A program made the translations under genes and the position numbers. This document shows positions 34,140 through 41,513 of a stretch of DNA of 41,513 nucleotides, one piece after another. Within the stretch, counting starts at the first letter, position 1. Every line of letters begins with the position of its first letter. Under the pieces are notes generated by a model. The model had not been told where the DNA came from. It ran no database searches and saw only the letters and a list, made by a program, of their open reading frames with translations. The DNA is taken from NCBI GenBank assembly GCA_017937385.1, contig JAGBDR010000017.1:1-41513 (forward strand), in the 5' to 3' direction. The stretch is from Parabacteroides sp. (GTDB lineage: Bacteria > Bacteroidota > Bacteroidia > Bacteroidales > Tannerellaceae).

Positions 34140-35690
34140 TTAAGAATTTACTAGAATTACTATAATGATAAAAATTACTATTACAATAATACATCCCCAA
34201 TTAGTTGCGTCATCACTACTATTTGCAGAAGACTTATTGGGCTGACTAGATCTACTTACAGAATTAGATTGATAAGTATTTATTCCTAATTGATTACATA
34301 TATTTTTTAACGTATTCTTATTAGGTATATATCTATTTTGTTTGAAATCACCTTCCATGTCAAAAGTATCCATGATTTTTATCGTATTCCAAGCCTCTTG
34401 CAAAGTGTTTTTTAAAACAGGGAGCATTGATTGAATACGTAATCTTTTTTCATATGACCTTTCATAACCATAAGAACTTATATTCATTTTATCTTGAATA
34501 TCATTCACTTCTTCTATCACATTGTGCAAAGCATTTCCTACCACTTGTGTAGATAATTTCAAATAAAAAGAATGACTTATTCCAAGTTTTGTTTTTATAG
34601 ATTGAAGATAGGATTTCGTATTGTTTAATAAAGTCTTAGAATGACATATCTTATCTGGCAACGAACAAAACTTTCGTAATTCTTCTTTAATAGCCTTATC
34701 CTCTATAAGTACCTCCTTCGGTGGTAATTCATCTATCACTTTTTGAAGAATATCCACATTCTCTTTACATCTATCTTTTGCAGCTTTACCTACAACTATG
34801 CTCAAAGCATACTTTTGTAAAGGCATCGCTTTAATTGCTGCATCCGGTTCCTCTGATGCATTATAATAGTCGATTCCACATTGTAATATTTCAAGTCCCA
34901 ATTTGTCAGCTATTATCTGATAGTGTACATCCGATGACAAGACAAGAGCTTTCAAATTAGCCAATGCCATAGCTGTATTTTTCTTTAACGTATTTCCAGC
35001 CAAATATCGTTCCTTATGATTTTCTCTTTTAACGGCATGTACTTTTTCTACTTCTCTTGAAATAGAGGTAATCAAAGGCTGAACCAGCTTATCTTTTATA
35101 TATGTACTCCATTCCACATCTGTTGTGACACAGTTCAAGAATTGCTTGTGATCAATATCTTTCTCTTCAAAGAGAGTATCAATAAAAAGATGTACCAAGT
35201 CTAATGAAGTGAGTGAAATTTGAGTATCTAACAAATTCAAAATATTCTCTGCATATTTTTCATATAACGCTTTTGCATAAAAAAACGCTTTCTTCCAATC
35301 TCTTTGAATCAAAGAACAAACCAATATATTTTGCAATGAAGAGAATGAATCTTTTTTACCCCAAATAGCAACAGCCGAATCTATATCTCCTGCCTGTAAA
35401 TGATTAAAAGCAATCTTGTCTATAGGAGTTATATTCACAAACCAAAACAATATATATTTGATTTGTTCCTTGGCCAAACTAATTTGTGATTCCGCCTGTG
35501 AAATAGACTCTGTGTCTCGTTGCACAACCGGAAATAATGTATTCAAATCCAAAGGAAACTCCACTTGCTTGCCGACTTTCAGGAAAGCACTAATTCTTCC
35601 TTTATTCGATACAATTTCCTTTTTAGGAGAATTGGTATATACACCCAATATACGATAAGGATTATCTATTAAAATCGAAAGATTCGCCAT
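34140..35690 (-). CDS. J-domain-like protein with C-terminal membrane anchor
   Basis: First gene of the Hsp70 operon, 516 residues. The N-terminus IDNPYRILGVYTNSPKKEI (8-26) resembles helix I and the start of helix II of J domains (compare DYYEILGVS...). The following segment, ISAFLKVGKQVEFPLDL and AESQISLAKEQIKYILFWF (to about residue 84), reads like the rest of a J-like helical unit, but the HPD tripeptide that stimulates Hsp70 ATPase is absent. The middle is helical, with possible repeat-like helices (AGDIDSAVAIWGKKDSF; KKAFFYAKALYEKYAENIL). A Ser/Asn-rich linker leads to a C-terminal membrane anchor (CIIVIVIFIIIVILV, about 500-514). Topology suggests a cytosolic body tethered to the membrane. 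AT-rich, and three bases from the GrpE-like gene. The J-like call is inference; the anchor is clear. Confidence 0.65.
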   Translation of the reverse strand: MANLSILIDNPYRILGVYTNSPKKEIVSNKGRISAFLKVGKQVEFPLDLNTLFPVVQRDTESISQAESQISLAKEQIKYILFWFVNITPIDKIAFNHLQAGDIDSAVAIWGKKDSFSSLQNILVCSLIQRDWKKAFFYAKALYEKYAENILNLLDTQISLTSLDLVHLFIDTLFEEKDIDHKQFLNCVTTDVEWSTYIKDKLVQPLITSISREVEKVHAVKRENHKERYLAGNTLKKNTAMALANLKALVLSSDVHYQIIADKLGLEILQCGIDYYNASEEPDAAIKAMPLQKYALSIVVGKAAKDRCKENVDILQKVIDELPPKEVLIEDKAIKEELRKFCSLPDKICHSKTLLNNTKSYLQSIKTKLGISHSFYLKLSTQVVGNALHNVIEEVNDIQDKMNISSYGYERSYEKRLRIQSMLPVLKNTLQEAWNTIKIMDTFDMEGDFKQNRYIPNKNTLKNICNQLGINTYQSNSVSRSSQPNKSSANSSDDATNWGCIIVIVIFIIIVILVNS

Positions 35691-35756
35691 ATATAATCAA
35701 TATGTCTCTCCCGGCTCCTCAATAGACAATTTATTCATTCATAATAGCATATACAC

Positions 35757-36081
35757 AAAAAACGTGGAGCCAGTCCTGTTGCCCGTTCCACTGTTTGAAG
35801 GCCTTCGCATTGCCCGATTAGTCGAAACGAGCAACGCCGAAAGCCCCACGCCGATGTGAATATATAATCTACCCCTTATGCTTCAACCCCTTTTCTGGCA
35901 TCGAACCAATCAGAATAGTATATAATACACCCAAGGGGCATTCACCGTTGCTTTGTTCTTGACTAATCGTTTTTAGAAGTTGCGAAGTTCTCAAACAGTC
36001 AAAACCAAAGCGTTCAGTAAACGCCTTTATGTATATGTGTCCCTCCTAGCCTCTCTTGCCTGAATATCGGCGTGAGCGAGA
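35757..36081 (-). ncRNA. Probable structured RNA upstream of the Hsp70 operon
   Basis: On the minus strand, TATTTTTG (36094-36087) fits a -7 box, and about 325 nt later a short stem (GTGGA / TCCAC) is followed by six U (35762-35757). Between them, GGCTTTCGGCGTTGCTCG (35845-35828) pairs with CGGGCAATGCGAAGGCC (35816-35800) in an 18-bp helix with one bulged G and three G-U pairs; on the plus strand those would be A-C mismatches, so the helix belongs to minus-strand RNA. Further stems are TTGACT with AGTCAA, CCCCTT with AAGGGG and GCGTT with AACGC. A 21-codon frame (35876-35941, starting MPLGCIIYYSD) lies inside and may be chance. It could be a separate small RNA or a long leader of the operon starting at 35690. 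No known class is recognised. Confidence 0.5.
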
Positions 36082-36228
36082 CGAGACAAAAATATCACTT
36101 TTTTAGTTTATAAGCTATTGTTTTGCAATTTTTCTATCAAAATGAATCCGGTTCGCTTAGAAAACCGCTTTTACGAATCTTCTCGAAGTTCTGTATTCCA
36201 ACTTTTCTTTCTTTCCCACCCAACAATT

Positions 36229-36312
36229 CTATAATCAGTGCCACCGATTATAAAATCACAACCACTGATTATATAATTGCAGGCAGCGATTACATAATCA
36301 GTGGTTGCGATT
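36229..36312. repeat. Four tandem 21-bp units upstream of glyA
   Basis: Units at 36229-36249, 36250-36270, 36271-36291 and 36292-36312 each end GATT and share an ATAATC/ATAATT core followed by a variable six bases. Units 2 and 4 are inversely related: AATCACAACCACTGATTAT (36254-36272) pairs with ATAATCAGTGGTTGCGATT (36294-36312) with one mismatch. A 21-bp period equals two helical turns, suggesting stacked binding sites. 36313-36400 shows nothing else beyond an A8 run and a direct GATTTC triplet. Confidence 0.65.
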
Positions 36313-36407
36313 AAAAAAAATTATAAGCATATAAATATATTTGTATGTAGGGTACAGAAAGATTTCGATTTCGATTCCCATTTACCTCTCAGTATGATTT
36401 TTTGTCG

Positions 36408-36415
36408 TACATTTG
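36408..36415 (+). promoter_or_regulatory. -7 promoter box for glyA
   Basis: TACATTTG fits TAnnTTTG and lies 60 nt before the glyA ATG. A -33 box is not clear; TTTA at 36381-36384 is 23 nt upstream. Confidence 0.5.
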
Positions 36416-36475
36416 TACCATATTTCCGATAAAAAGGAGAGATGACATTATAGTATATAACCAATTTTACATAGA

Positions 36476-37756
36476 ATGAAAAGAGACAACATCATTTTCG
36501 ACATCATTGAGAAGGAACATCAGCGCCAGTTGAAAGGCATCGAACTGATTGCTTCTGAAAACTTTGTGAGCGAACAGGTTATGCAAGCCATGGGAAGTTG
36601 CCTGACCAACAAATACGCGGAAGGATATCCCGGCAAGCGTTATTATGGTGGCTGCGAAGTAGTAGACCAGAGCGAAACCATCGCTATCGAACGATTGAAA
36701 CAGATCTTCAACGCTGAATGGGCCAACGTACAGCCGCATTCAGGCGCACAAGCCAATGCTGCCGTATTCCTGGCAGTCCTGAATCCTGGCGATACATTCC
36801 TCGGCCTTAACTTGGCACACGGTGGCCACCTTTCCCACGGTTCTCCTGTAAACAGTTCCGGTATCTTATACCACGCTACAGAATATAATGTAAAAGAAGA
36901 TACCGGCCGTGTAGACTACGACCAGATGGAAGAAGTCGCTTTGCGCGAAAAGCCGAAATTGATCGTAGGTGGCGGTTCCGCTTATTCCCGTGAGTGGGAC
37001 TACAAACGGATGCGTGAGATAGCCGACAAGGTAGGTGCTATTTTGATGATCGATATGGCCCACCCTGCCGGTCTGATCGCTGCCGGATTGCTGAACAACC
37101 CGTTGGAATATGCGCATATCGTAACTTCCACCACCCACAAGACATTGCGGGGTCCGCGTGGCGGTATCATCCTGTTGGGTAAGGATTTCGAAAATCCTTG
37201 GGGCAAAAAGACTCCGAAGGGAGAAATCAAAAAAATGTCCCAATTGCTGGATTCCGCCGTATTCCCCGGCATTCAGGGTGGTCCGCTGGAACACGTGATT
37301 GCTGCCAAAGCCGTTGCTTTCGGCGAAGCGCTGGAACCGGAATATAAGACCTACCAGACGCAGGTAAAAGCAAATGCGGCTGCCATGGCAAAAGCATTCA
37401 TGGACAAAGGCTACAAAATCATCTCCGACGGTACGGACAACCACAGCATGTTGATCGACCTGCGCAAGAAATTCCCTGAACTGACCGGAAAGGTCGCAGA
37501 AAAAGCGCTTGTCGCCGCCGATATCACCGTAAACAAGAACATGGTGCCGTTTGACAGCCGTTCTGCTTTCCAGACTTCTGGTATCCGTGTCGGAACTCCG
37601 GCTATTACGACACGTGGTGCAAAAGAACCGTTGATGGGCGAAATTGTCGAACTGATCGATACCGTATTGGCTGCACCTGAATGCGACAAGACGATCACGG
37701 CTGTCCGCGAAAAGGTAAACAGCATCATGAAAGAATATCCGATCTTCGCTTGGTAA
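36476..37756 (+). CDS. glyA: Serine hydroxymethyltransferase
   Basis: PLP enzyme that interconverts serine and glycine and charges tetrahydrofolate with a one-carbon unit. The 426-residue product shows [19 protein letters not shown], the [15 protein letters not shown] segment, [17 protein letters not shown], the cofactor-binding [12 protein letters not shown] and the PLP lysine K222 in [14 protein letters not shown]. Length and motifs are those of the bacterial enzyme. The gene has its own promoter; the next gene begins 122 nt downstream behind a 27-bp inverted repeat. Confidence 0.97.
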   Translation: MKRDNIIFDIIEKEHQRQLKGIELIASENFVSEQVMQAMGSCLTNKYAEGYPGKRYYGGCEVVDQSETIAIERLKQIFNAEWANVQPHSGAQANAAVFLAVLNPGDTFLGLNLAHGGHLSHGSPVNSSGILYHATEYNVKEDTGRVDYDQMEEVALREKPKLIVGGGSAYSREWDYKRMREIADKVGAILMIDMAHPAGLIAAGLLNNPLEYAHIVTSTTHKTLRGPRGGIILLGKDFENPWGKKTPKGEIKKMSQLLDSAVFPGIQGGPLEHVIAAKAVAFGEALEPEYKTYQTQVKANAAAMAKAFMDKGYKIISDGTDNHSMLIDLRKKFPELTGKVAEKALVAADITVNKNMVPFDSRSAFQTSGIRVGTPAITTRGAKEPLMGEIVELIDTVLAAPECDKTITAVREKVNSIMKEYPIFAW

Positions 37757-37765
37757 TACTATGAG

Positions 37766-37830
37766 ATTTATGATTTTTGATTTATGATTTATACCCGTGA
37801 CGCATAAATCATAAATCAAAAATCATAAAT
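37766..37830. repeat. 27-bp perfect inverted repeat of 7-nt units behind glyA
   Basis: Arms 37766-37792 and 37804-37830 are exact complements, made of GATTTAT/GATTTTT heptamers and their complements, with an 11-nt loop. There is no U-run beyond the repeat itself, so it may protect or attenuate the glyA message rather than end it. Confidence 0.75.
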
Positions 37831-37878
37831 TGCCAATTGTAAGCCACAAAACAAAAATCAAAAACATACATCATAAAC

Positions 37879-40227
37879 ATGAAAACTCTTCTATCTTTTT
37901 GTGCAGGCGCAGCCCTTTGTTTTCTTGCGTCGTGCAGCGAAGGACCTACAAAACAGATGCCCTACAACCAGGGAATCAACGTAATTCCGACGCCAGTGAG
38001 CCTCGTTCAGAGCGAGGGCAGTTTTAAACTAAACAAAAACACCGCTTTCTCCGCCTCCACTCCGGAAGCGAAAACAATCGCCGAATATTTTGCCGCCCAA
38101 ATGAATCTTGCCACCGGCTATCAGATTAAAGTCAGTGACAAGGCTGCCTCAAACGGCATCGCACTGGCAATCGACGGAGCACTGGATGTGAACGACGAAG
38201 GTTACACGTTGGATGTCACTCCGCAAGGTGTGACGGTGAAAGCCAAGACCCCGCAAGGTCTGTTCTATGGGATGCAGACATTCATGCAATTGCTTCCCGC
38301 CGAAATCGAAAATCCGGCAGTCGTGAACGGTATTGCCTGGACAGCTCCTTGCGTGACGGTGAAAGACGAACCGCGTTTCGGATACCGCGGCGTCATGCTG
38401 GATCCTTGCCGTCATTTCATCCCGGTAGAGAACGTGAAGAAACATCTTGATGTGCTGGCTTTGTTCAAGATCAACCGTATGCACTGGCATCTGACAGACG
38501 ATCAGGGCTGGCGTATCGAAATCAAGAAATACCCGAAACTGACCGAAGTCGGCTCCAAGCGTATTGACGGTGAAGGGACCGAATATGGCGGTTTCTATAC
38601 ACAGAAGCAAATCAAGGAAATCGTAAAATATGCCGCAGACCGTTTCATCACGGTTGTTCCTGAAATCGAACTTCCGGGACACGAGTTGGCCGCCATCTCC
38701 GCCTATCCGGAATTGTCTTGCAAAGGCGAACCGACTACGCCGCGTATTATCTGGGGAGTAGAAGACATCGTGTTGTGTGCCGGAAAAGAAGAAACATTCG
38801 GGTTCCTGCAGGATGTTTTCGACGAGGTTGCTCCTCTTTTCCCTGGCGAATATATCCACATCGGTGGTGACGAATGTCCGAAATCAAGCTGGAAAGAATG
38901 TCCGCTCTGCCAGAAACGGATTCGCGAGGAAGGCTTGAAAGCCGACAAGAACCACACCGCCGAAGAAAAATTGCAGAGTTATTTCGTGCAGCGTATGGAG
39001 AAATACCTGTCTGACAAACATGGCAAAAGGATCATCGGATGGGATGAAATCCTCGAAGGCGGCCTTGCTCCTTCTGCAACGGTTATGTCCTGGCGTGGTG
39101 AAGAAGGCGGTATCGCGGCAGCAAATATGGGACACGAAGCGATCATGACTCCGGGAAGCGGTGGCATGTATATCGACCAATTCCAAGGCGATCCGAAGAT
39201 CGAACCGGTTTCCATCGGTGGATACGACCCGTTGTCAAGAGTATATGCCTACAATCCGACACCTGACACTTTGGTCGCTGCCGGAAAAGCGAATCTGATC
39301 AAAGGGGTACAGACGAATCTGTGGTCCGAATACATGTACAACACGGATCTGTTGGAATACCGCGCCTACCCGCGTGTGCTGGCATTGGCTGAAATCGGCT
39401 GGACTCCACTGGCCCGCAAGGATTATAAAGACTTCGAACGTCGTTTGGACAATGCCCTGGTTCGCCTGGACGCTCTGAACATCAACTACCATATCCCGCA
39501 GCCGGAACAACCGAACGGTTCATGTAATTTCGTTGCATTCACCGACAAAGCTTCTTTGGAATTCAAGACCACCCGTCCGGTCAAGATGGTTTATACAACT
39601 GACGGAACCGAACCGACTCCGGAATCAACGGTCTATTCCGCTCCGATCGAATTCACGGAATCCGGCGTGTTGAAGATTCGTTCCGTATTGCTTTCCGGAA
39701 AAATGAGTAAAACACGCACGATCACAGTCGAAAAGCAAGCCTTGGCTCCTGCCAAAGAGGTTGCCCAAACCACTCCGGGATTGGAAATGCAAGTGACTGA
39801 CGGTATGTTCCTGACTTCTTCCAAACTGGGAGATGTAAAAGAATGGAAGAAATCAGTTATCAAAGACTTGCGCGAAATTTCCAGCGTAGTAAAGACAAGT
39901 GAATCCATGCGTGGTGTCAAACAATATGCTGCCATCGCAACCGGCTATGTAAATATTCCGGAAGACGGCGTTTACTACATTTCTTCCGACAATGAAGAAG
40001 TATGGATCGACGGCAAATTGTTGGTGAACAACGGAGGTGAGGTAAAACGTTTCTCTCGTCACGACAGTTCGGCAGCATTGTCGAAAGGCCTGCACGAGAT
40101 CAAGGTCGTATTCTTAGGACATATCATCGGTGGCTGGCCCTCGAACTGGAACGACGGCAGCGTGAAGCTCCGTAAAGCCGACACCGACAAGTTTGTCAAG
40201 ATCACTCCAGAAATGCTGGTTCACTAA
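37879..40227 (+). CDS. GH20 beta-N-acetylhexosaminidase, lipoprotein with PA14-like domain
   Basis: Removes terminal N-acetylglucosamine or N-acetylgalactosamine from glycans such as mucin or glycoprotein chains. The 782-residue product has a lipoprotein signal ending at Cys19 (CFLASCSEG), a GH20b domain (about 35-155), the catalytic barrel (about 165-515) with HLTDDQGWRIEIKKYP and the Asp-Glu pair D331-E332 in YIHIGGDECPKSSW, and MSWRGEEGG and LWSEYMYN lining the site. At about 540-605 there is a CHB_HEX_C-like beta domain (TTDGTEPTPESTVYSAPIEF), and at about 630-775 a PA14-like carbohydrate-binding module (YYISSDNEEVWIDGKLLVNN). It stands alone after glyA and ends at a strong terminator. 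Confidence 0.94.
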   Translation: MKTLLSFCAGAALCFLASCSEGPTKQMPYNQGINVIPTPVSLVQSEGSFKLNKNTAFSASTPEAKTIAEYFAAQMNLATGYQIKVSDKAASNGIALAIDGALDVNDEGYTLDVTPQGVTVKAKTPQGLFYGMQTFMQLLPAEIENPAVVNGIAWTAPCVTVKDEPRFGYRGVMLDPCRHFIPVENVKKHLDVLALFKINRMHWHLTDDQGWRIEIKKYPKLTEVGSKRIDGEGTEYGGFYTQKQIKEIVKYAADRFITVVPEIELPGHELAAISAYPELSCKGEPTTPRIIWGVEDIVLCAGKEETFGFLQDVFDEVAPLFPGEYIHIGGDECPKSSWKECPLCQKRIREEGLKADKNHTAEEKLQSYFVQRMEKYLSDKHGKRIIGWDEILEGGLAPSATVMSWRGEEGGIAAANMGHEAIMTPGSGGMYIDQFQGDPKIEPVSIGGYDPLSRVYAYNPTPDTLVAAGKANLIKGVQTNLWSEYMYNTDLLEYRAYPRVLALAEIGWTPLARKDYKDFERRLDNALVRLDALNINYHIPQPEQPNGSCNFVAFTDKASLEFKTTRPVKMVYTTDGTEPTPESTVYSAPIEFTESGVLKIRSVLLSGKMSKTRTITVEKQALAPAKEVAQTTPGLEMQVTDGMFLTSSKLGDVKEWKKSVIKDLREISSVVKTSESMRGVKQYAAIATGYVNIPEDGVYYISSDNEEVWIDGKLLVNNGGEVKRFSRHDSSAALSKGLHEIKVVFLGHIIGGWPSNWNDGSVKLRKADTDKFVKITPEMLVH

Positions 40228-40257
40228 GGATATTCAATAAATCTCCTTAAAACAAAG

Positions 40258-40306
40258 ATGGCATATGCAGATGACAGTAAATAATCATCTCATATGCCAT
40301 TTTTCT
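40258..40306 (+). terminator. Terminator of the hexosaminidase gene
   Basis: ATGGCATATG plus AGATG (40258-40273, one base bulged) pairs with CATCT plus CATATGCCAT (40286-40300), followed by TTTTTC. The gap from here to 40376 holds no gene. Confidence 0.88.
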
Positions 40307-40376
40307 TGCAATATTTCTGAACTCTAATCCTACCTCTTATTCGGAACGTTTTTTAAAGTTGGCAGCTATTGCCCAA

Positions 40377-40424
40377 TAAAAAAGAGTTGAATATAATCGT
40401 ACTTGATTTATATCCAACTCTTTT
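40377..40424 (-). terminator. Terminator of tRNA-Pro
   Basis: AAAAGAGTTG (40380-40389) and CAACTCTTTT (40415-40424) form a 10-bp stem, extended by inner ATATAA and TTATAT. In minus-strand RNA it is followed by a U-run (complement of the A7 at 40377-40383), 9 nt after the tRNA 3' end. Confidence 0.8.
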
Positions 40425-40432
40425 ATCCTCTG

Positions 40433-40507
40433 TCGGGGTACCAGGATTCGAACCTGGGACCCCCTGCTCCCAAAGCAGGTGCGCTAACCGGACTGCGCTA
40501 CACCCCG
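40433..40507 (-). tRNA. tRNA-Pro (anticodon UGG)
   Basis: 75-nt cloverleaf on the minus strand from 40507 to 40433. Acceptor CGGGGTG pairs with TACCCCG, the anticodon arm is CCTGC-TTTGGGA-GCAGG with anticodon TGG, and the T arm is CCAGG-TTCGAAT-CCTGG. The discriminator base is A; CCA is not encoded. It has its own consensus promoter and terminator. Confidence 0.96.
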
Positions 40508-40538
40508 TTCTACAACCGCTTTATTTTCGATTGCGGTG

Positions 40539-40569
40539 CAAAGGTAAGTGTTTATTTTTAACTACCAAA
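40539..40569 (-). promoter_or_regulatory. Promoter of tRNA-Pro
   Basis: On the minus strand TTTG (40569-40566), 19-nt spacer, TACCTTTG (40546-40539): both boxes match the Bacteroidetes consensus exactly. Transcription would begin about 25 nt before the tRNA. Confidence 0.85.
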
Positions 40570-40624
40570 TATTTCATTACCCTTTATTCTTTTATTTATG
40601 TATATTAACATCAATTTTAGAGAT

Positions 40625-40687
40625 CATGAAACAGATCATTGCTAATGTCAGACGGCTGATCCGGACAAAGAAAAGGGGGATCGAATA
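40625..40687 (+). CDS. Possible 20-residue basic peptide
   Basis: ATG 40625 to TAA 40685-40687 encodes MKQIIANVRRLIRTKKRGIE, a positively charged amphipathic helix, directly before a strong hairpin. No good promoter lies in front. It may be chance; small basic peptides of this type are sometimes real in this phylum. Confidence 0.25.
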
Positions 40688-40695
40688 ATATAGAA

Positions 40696-40744
40696 AAGAA
40701 CGGTACTACCCTGAAGTTTAGGAGCTTCAAGAAGTACCGTTCTT
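40696..40744. terminator. Hairpin between the tRNA-Pro region and the DJ-1-like gene
   Basis: AAGAACGGTACT (40696-40707) and AGTACCGTTCTT (40733-40744), 12-bp perfect stem with an inner TGAAG/CTTCA helix. On the minus strand it is followed by the U-rich TTCTATATT, so it fits the end of the DJ-1-like gene. Confidence 0.75.
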
Positions 40745-40768
40745 CTTTGAGATAAGCCAACCGGTTTT

Positions 40769-41245
40769 CTATTTCAAAGCCTCAAGTACCTGCGGCATCA
40801 TTGTCCGGATATTATTTTCATCTTGGGCTGTGTAAATATTTCCATCAACTTCAGATTCGTGATCCGTCGCTTTTCCTTTTTGTATAGCCGGTTTTGCAAG
40901 CGGATGGACGGCAACCGTCTTCCCATTGATAACACCTGCCACGTCAAACAGCATGGCTCCGGCACAATGCCCGATCATGATTTTCCCCTTTTGTCCGAAT
41001 GCTGCAATGACAGCCATCAGATCTTGATTGTACGGCTCGTCGGTATGTTGGGCAAACTGAGGTACCGCATCTCCGCAAGAGAACACCATCGCATCAAAGT
41101 CATCTTCATGCCCTTTCAAATTGGCAATGACATCGTCAACGACCAAAGCGATACCGGAGTTTGTACGAATCTCCTTCGAATTGTTGACGGCAAACACTCG
41201 ATAAGAAATACCATTTTCAAAAAATGCTTCCAAATATTGGAACAA
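40769..41245 (-). pseudogene. DJ-1/PfpI-family protein, 5'-truncated
   Basis: The 158-codon frame matches the DJ-1/PfpI superfamily (possible peptidase or glyoxalase-like roles). The nucleophile elbow is intact, IGHCAGAMLFDVAG, and the HPLAKPAIQKGKATDHESE tail is typical. The N-terminus is missing: family members begin with about 15-20 more residues forming the first beta strand, but here only A-G-L-F-Q-Y-L is preserved before an in-frame TGA at 41254-41252. No ATG is near the break; TTG 41245 is the only available start. I read it as a gene whose 5' end was replaced by unrelated DNA; it may be non-functional. Confidence 0.7.
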
Positions 41246-41513
41246 CCCGGCTCATCTGCAAATTTCCGTGGCACGAAAAGCCTTCCTTAACCAAAGATGG
41301 ACAAAGCCTGTATAGTGATTATCCTATAAAAAGACCTACATATCCATTCAGAAGTATGTTATGCAACATGAAAGAGTAAATAACAATGAAAAAATTTTGT
41401 CAGATGGAATTAAAAGCATTCCTTTACAGCGAAGATAGTTGTGGAGGCTTATAGGTGCATCTACATGCCCTCCACCCTTGACTGTGAAAAGCCAAGCCTT
41501 AACTAAAAAACAA
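41246..41513. other. Non-coding end of the window
   Basis: No gene is seen. GTGGAGG (41441-41447) and CCTCCAC (41469-41475) form a hairpin, and an imperfect direct repeat, GAAAAGCC then CCTTAAC, occurs near 41275-41291 and 41488-41504. These may mark the edges of a small inserted piece that truncated the DJ-1-like gene. Confidence 0.35.

Noticed and set aside
36229-36312. CRISPR array
   Set aside because: Units are contiguous 21-mers with no constant repeat plus unique spacers, and there are no cas genes in the window.
36123-36314. 63-codon frame ending in a 7-residue repeat (TDYKI, TDYII, SDYII)
   Set aside because: Only a TTG start, no ribosome-binding site; the periodicity comes from the 21-bp DNA repeat.
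40369-40608. 79-codon plus-strand frame over the tRNA-Pro gene
   Set aside because: It is the complement of the tRNA and its terminator.

Overview
The window reads as chromosomal DNA of a gut Bacteroidales, most likely Parabacteroides or a close relative. The evidence is a SusC/SusD pair driven by an ECF sigma/FecR pair, STN-domain outer-membrane receptor architecture, HU-HIG DNA-binding protein, GH20 and GH43 lipoproteins, a bifunctional hisB, a lactate/malate-type dehydrogenase of the Bacteroidales kind, and repeated -7 promoter boxes of the form TAnnTTTG (with TTTG about 19 nt upstream at the best sites). The genus is inference; the order-level call is secure.

Layout. 1-7490: regulatory DNA, ECF sigma factor, FecR anti-sigma, SusC and SusD, a self-contained nutrient-uptake locus with no glycosidase attached. 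7686-9300: an HU-like protein, then an AT-rich three-gene operon (DUF3791 / DUF3990 ADP-ribosyltransferase-like / small protein) that looks like a toxin-antitoxin-type module. 9532-16097: two exported metallopeptidases (M16 and M1) separated by a DUF4268 gene and a DUF1016 gene that has lost its nuclease domain by internal deletion. 16120-20797: hisG-hisD-hisC-hisB, preceded by a His-rich leader peptide and an intrinsic terminator, a textbook attenuator arrangement. 20870-30638: GH43 lipoprotein, gyrA, a TPR protein, mdh, a YgiQ radical-SAM protein and a Gfo/Idh oxidoreductase. 30747-36312: an AT-rich block on the minus strand encoding a J-like tail-anchored protein, a membrane-anchored GrpE-like protein and an Hsp70 (split by a one-base frameshift), preceded by a probable structured RNA and a 21-bp tandem repeat. 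36476-41513: glyA, a GH20 hexosaminidase, tRNA-Pro and a 5'-truncated DJ-1/PfpI gene.

The most interesting part is 30747-36312. The three proteins together recreate the Hsp70 cycle (J protein, ATPase chaperone, nucleotide exchange factor), but two of the three are membrane-anchored, the J-like domain has no HPD motif, and the Hsp70 carries an extra beta-rich segment between its ATPase and substrate domains. Base composition is visibly lower in GC than in the flanking housekeeping genes, which suggests acquired DNA. I infer a dedicated membrane-associated chaperone system of unknown client; a defence or stress-sensing role is only a hypothesis.

Across the window, several intergenic spacers (hisG leader, hisG-hisD, hisC-hisB, hisB-GH43, glyA-hexosaminidase) are filled by 7-nt-period AT-rich repeats, most of them folded as inverted repeats. 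A separate dispersed element of about 80 bp occurs both upstream of the sigma factor and upstream of gyrA. All calls are by reading the sequence only; no search or folding program was run.
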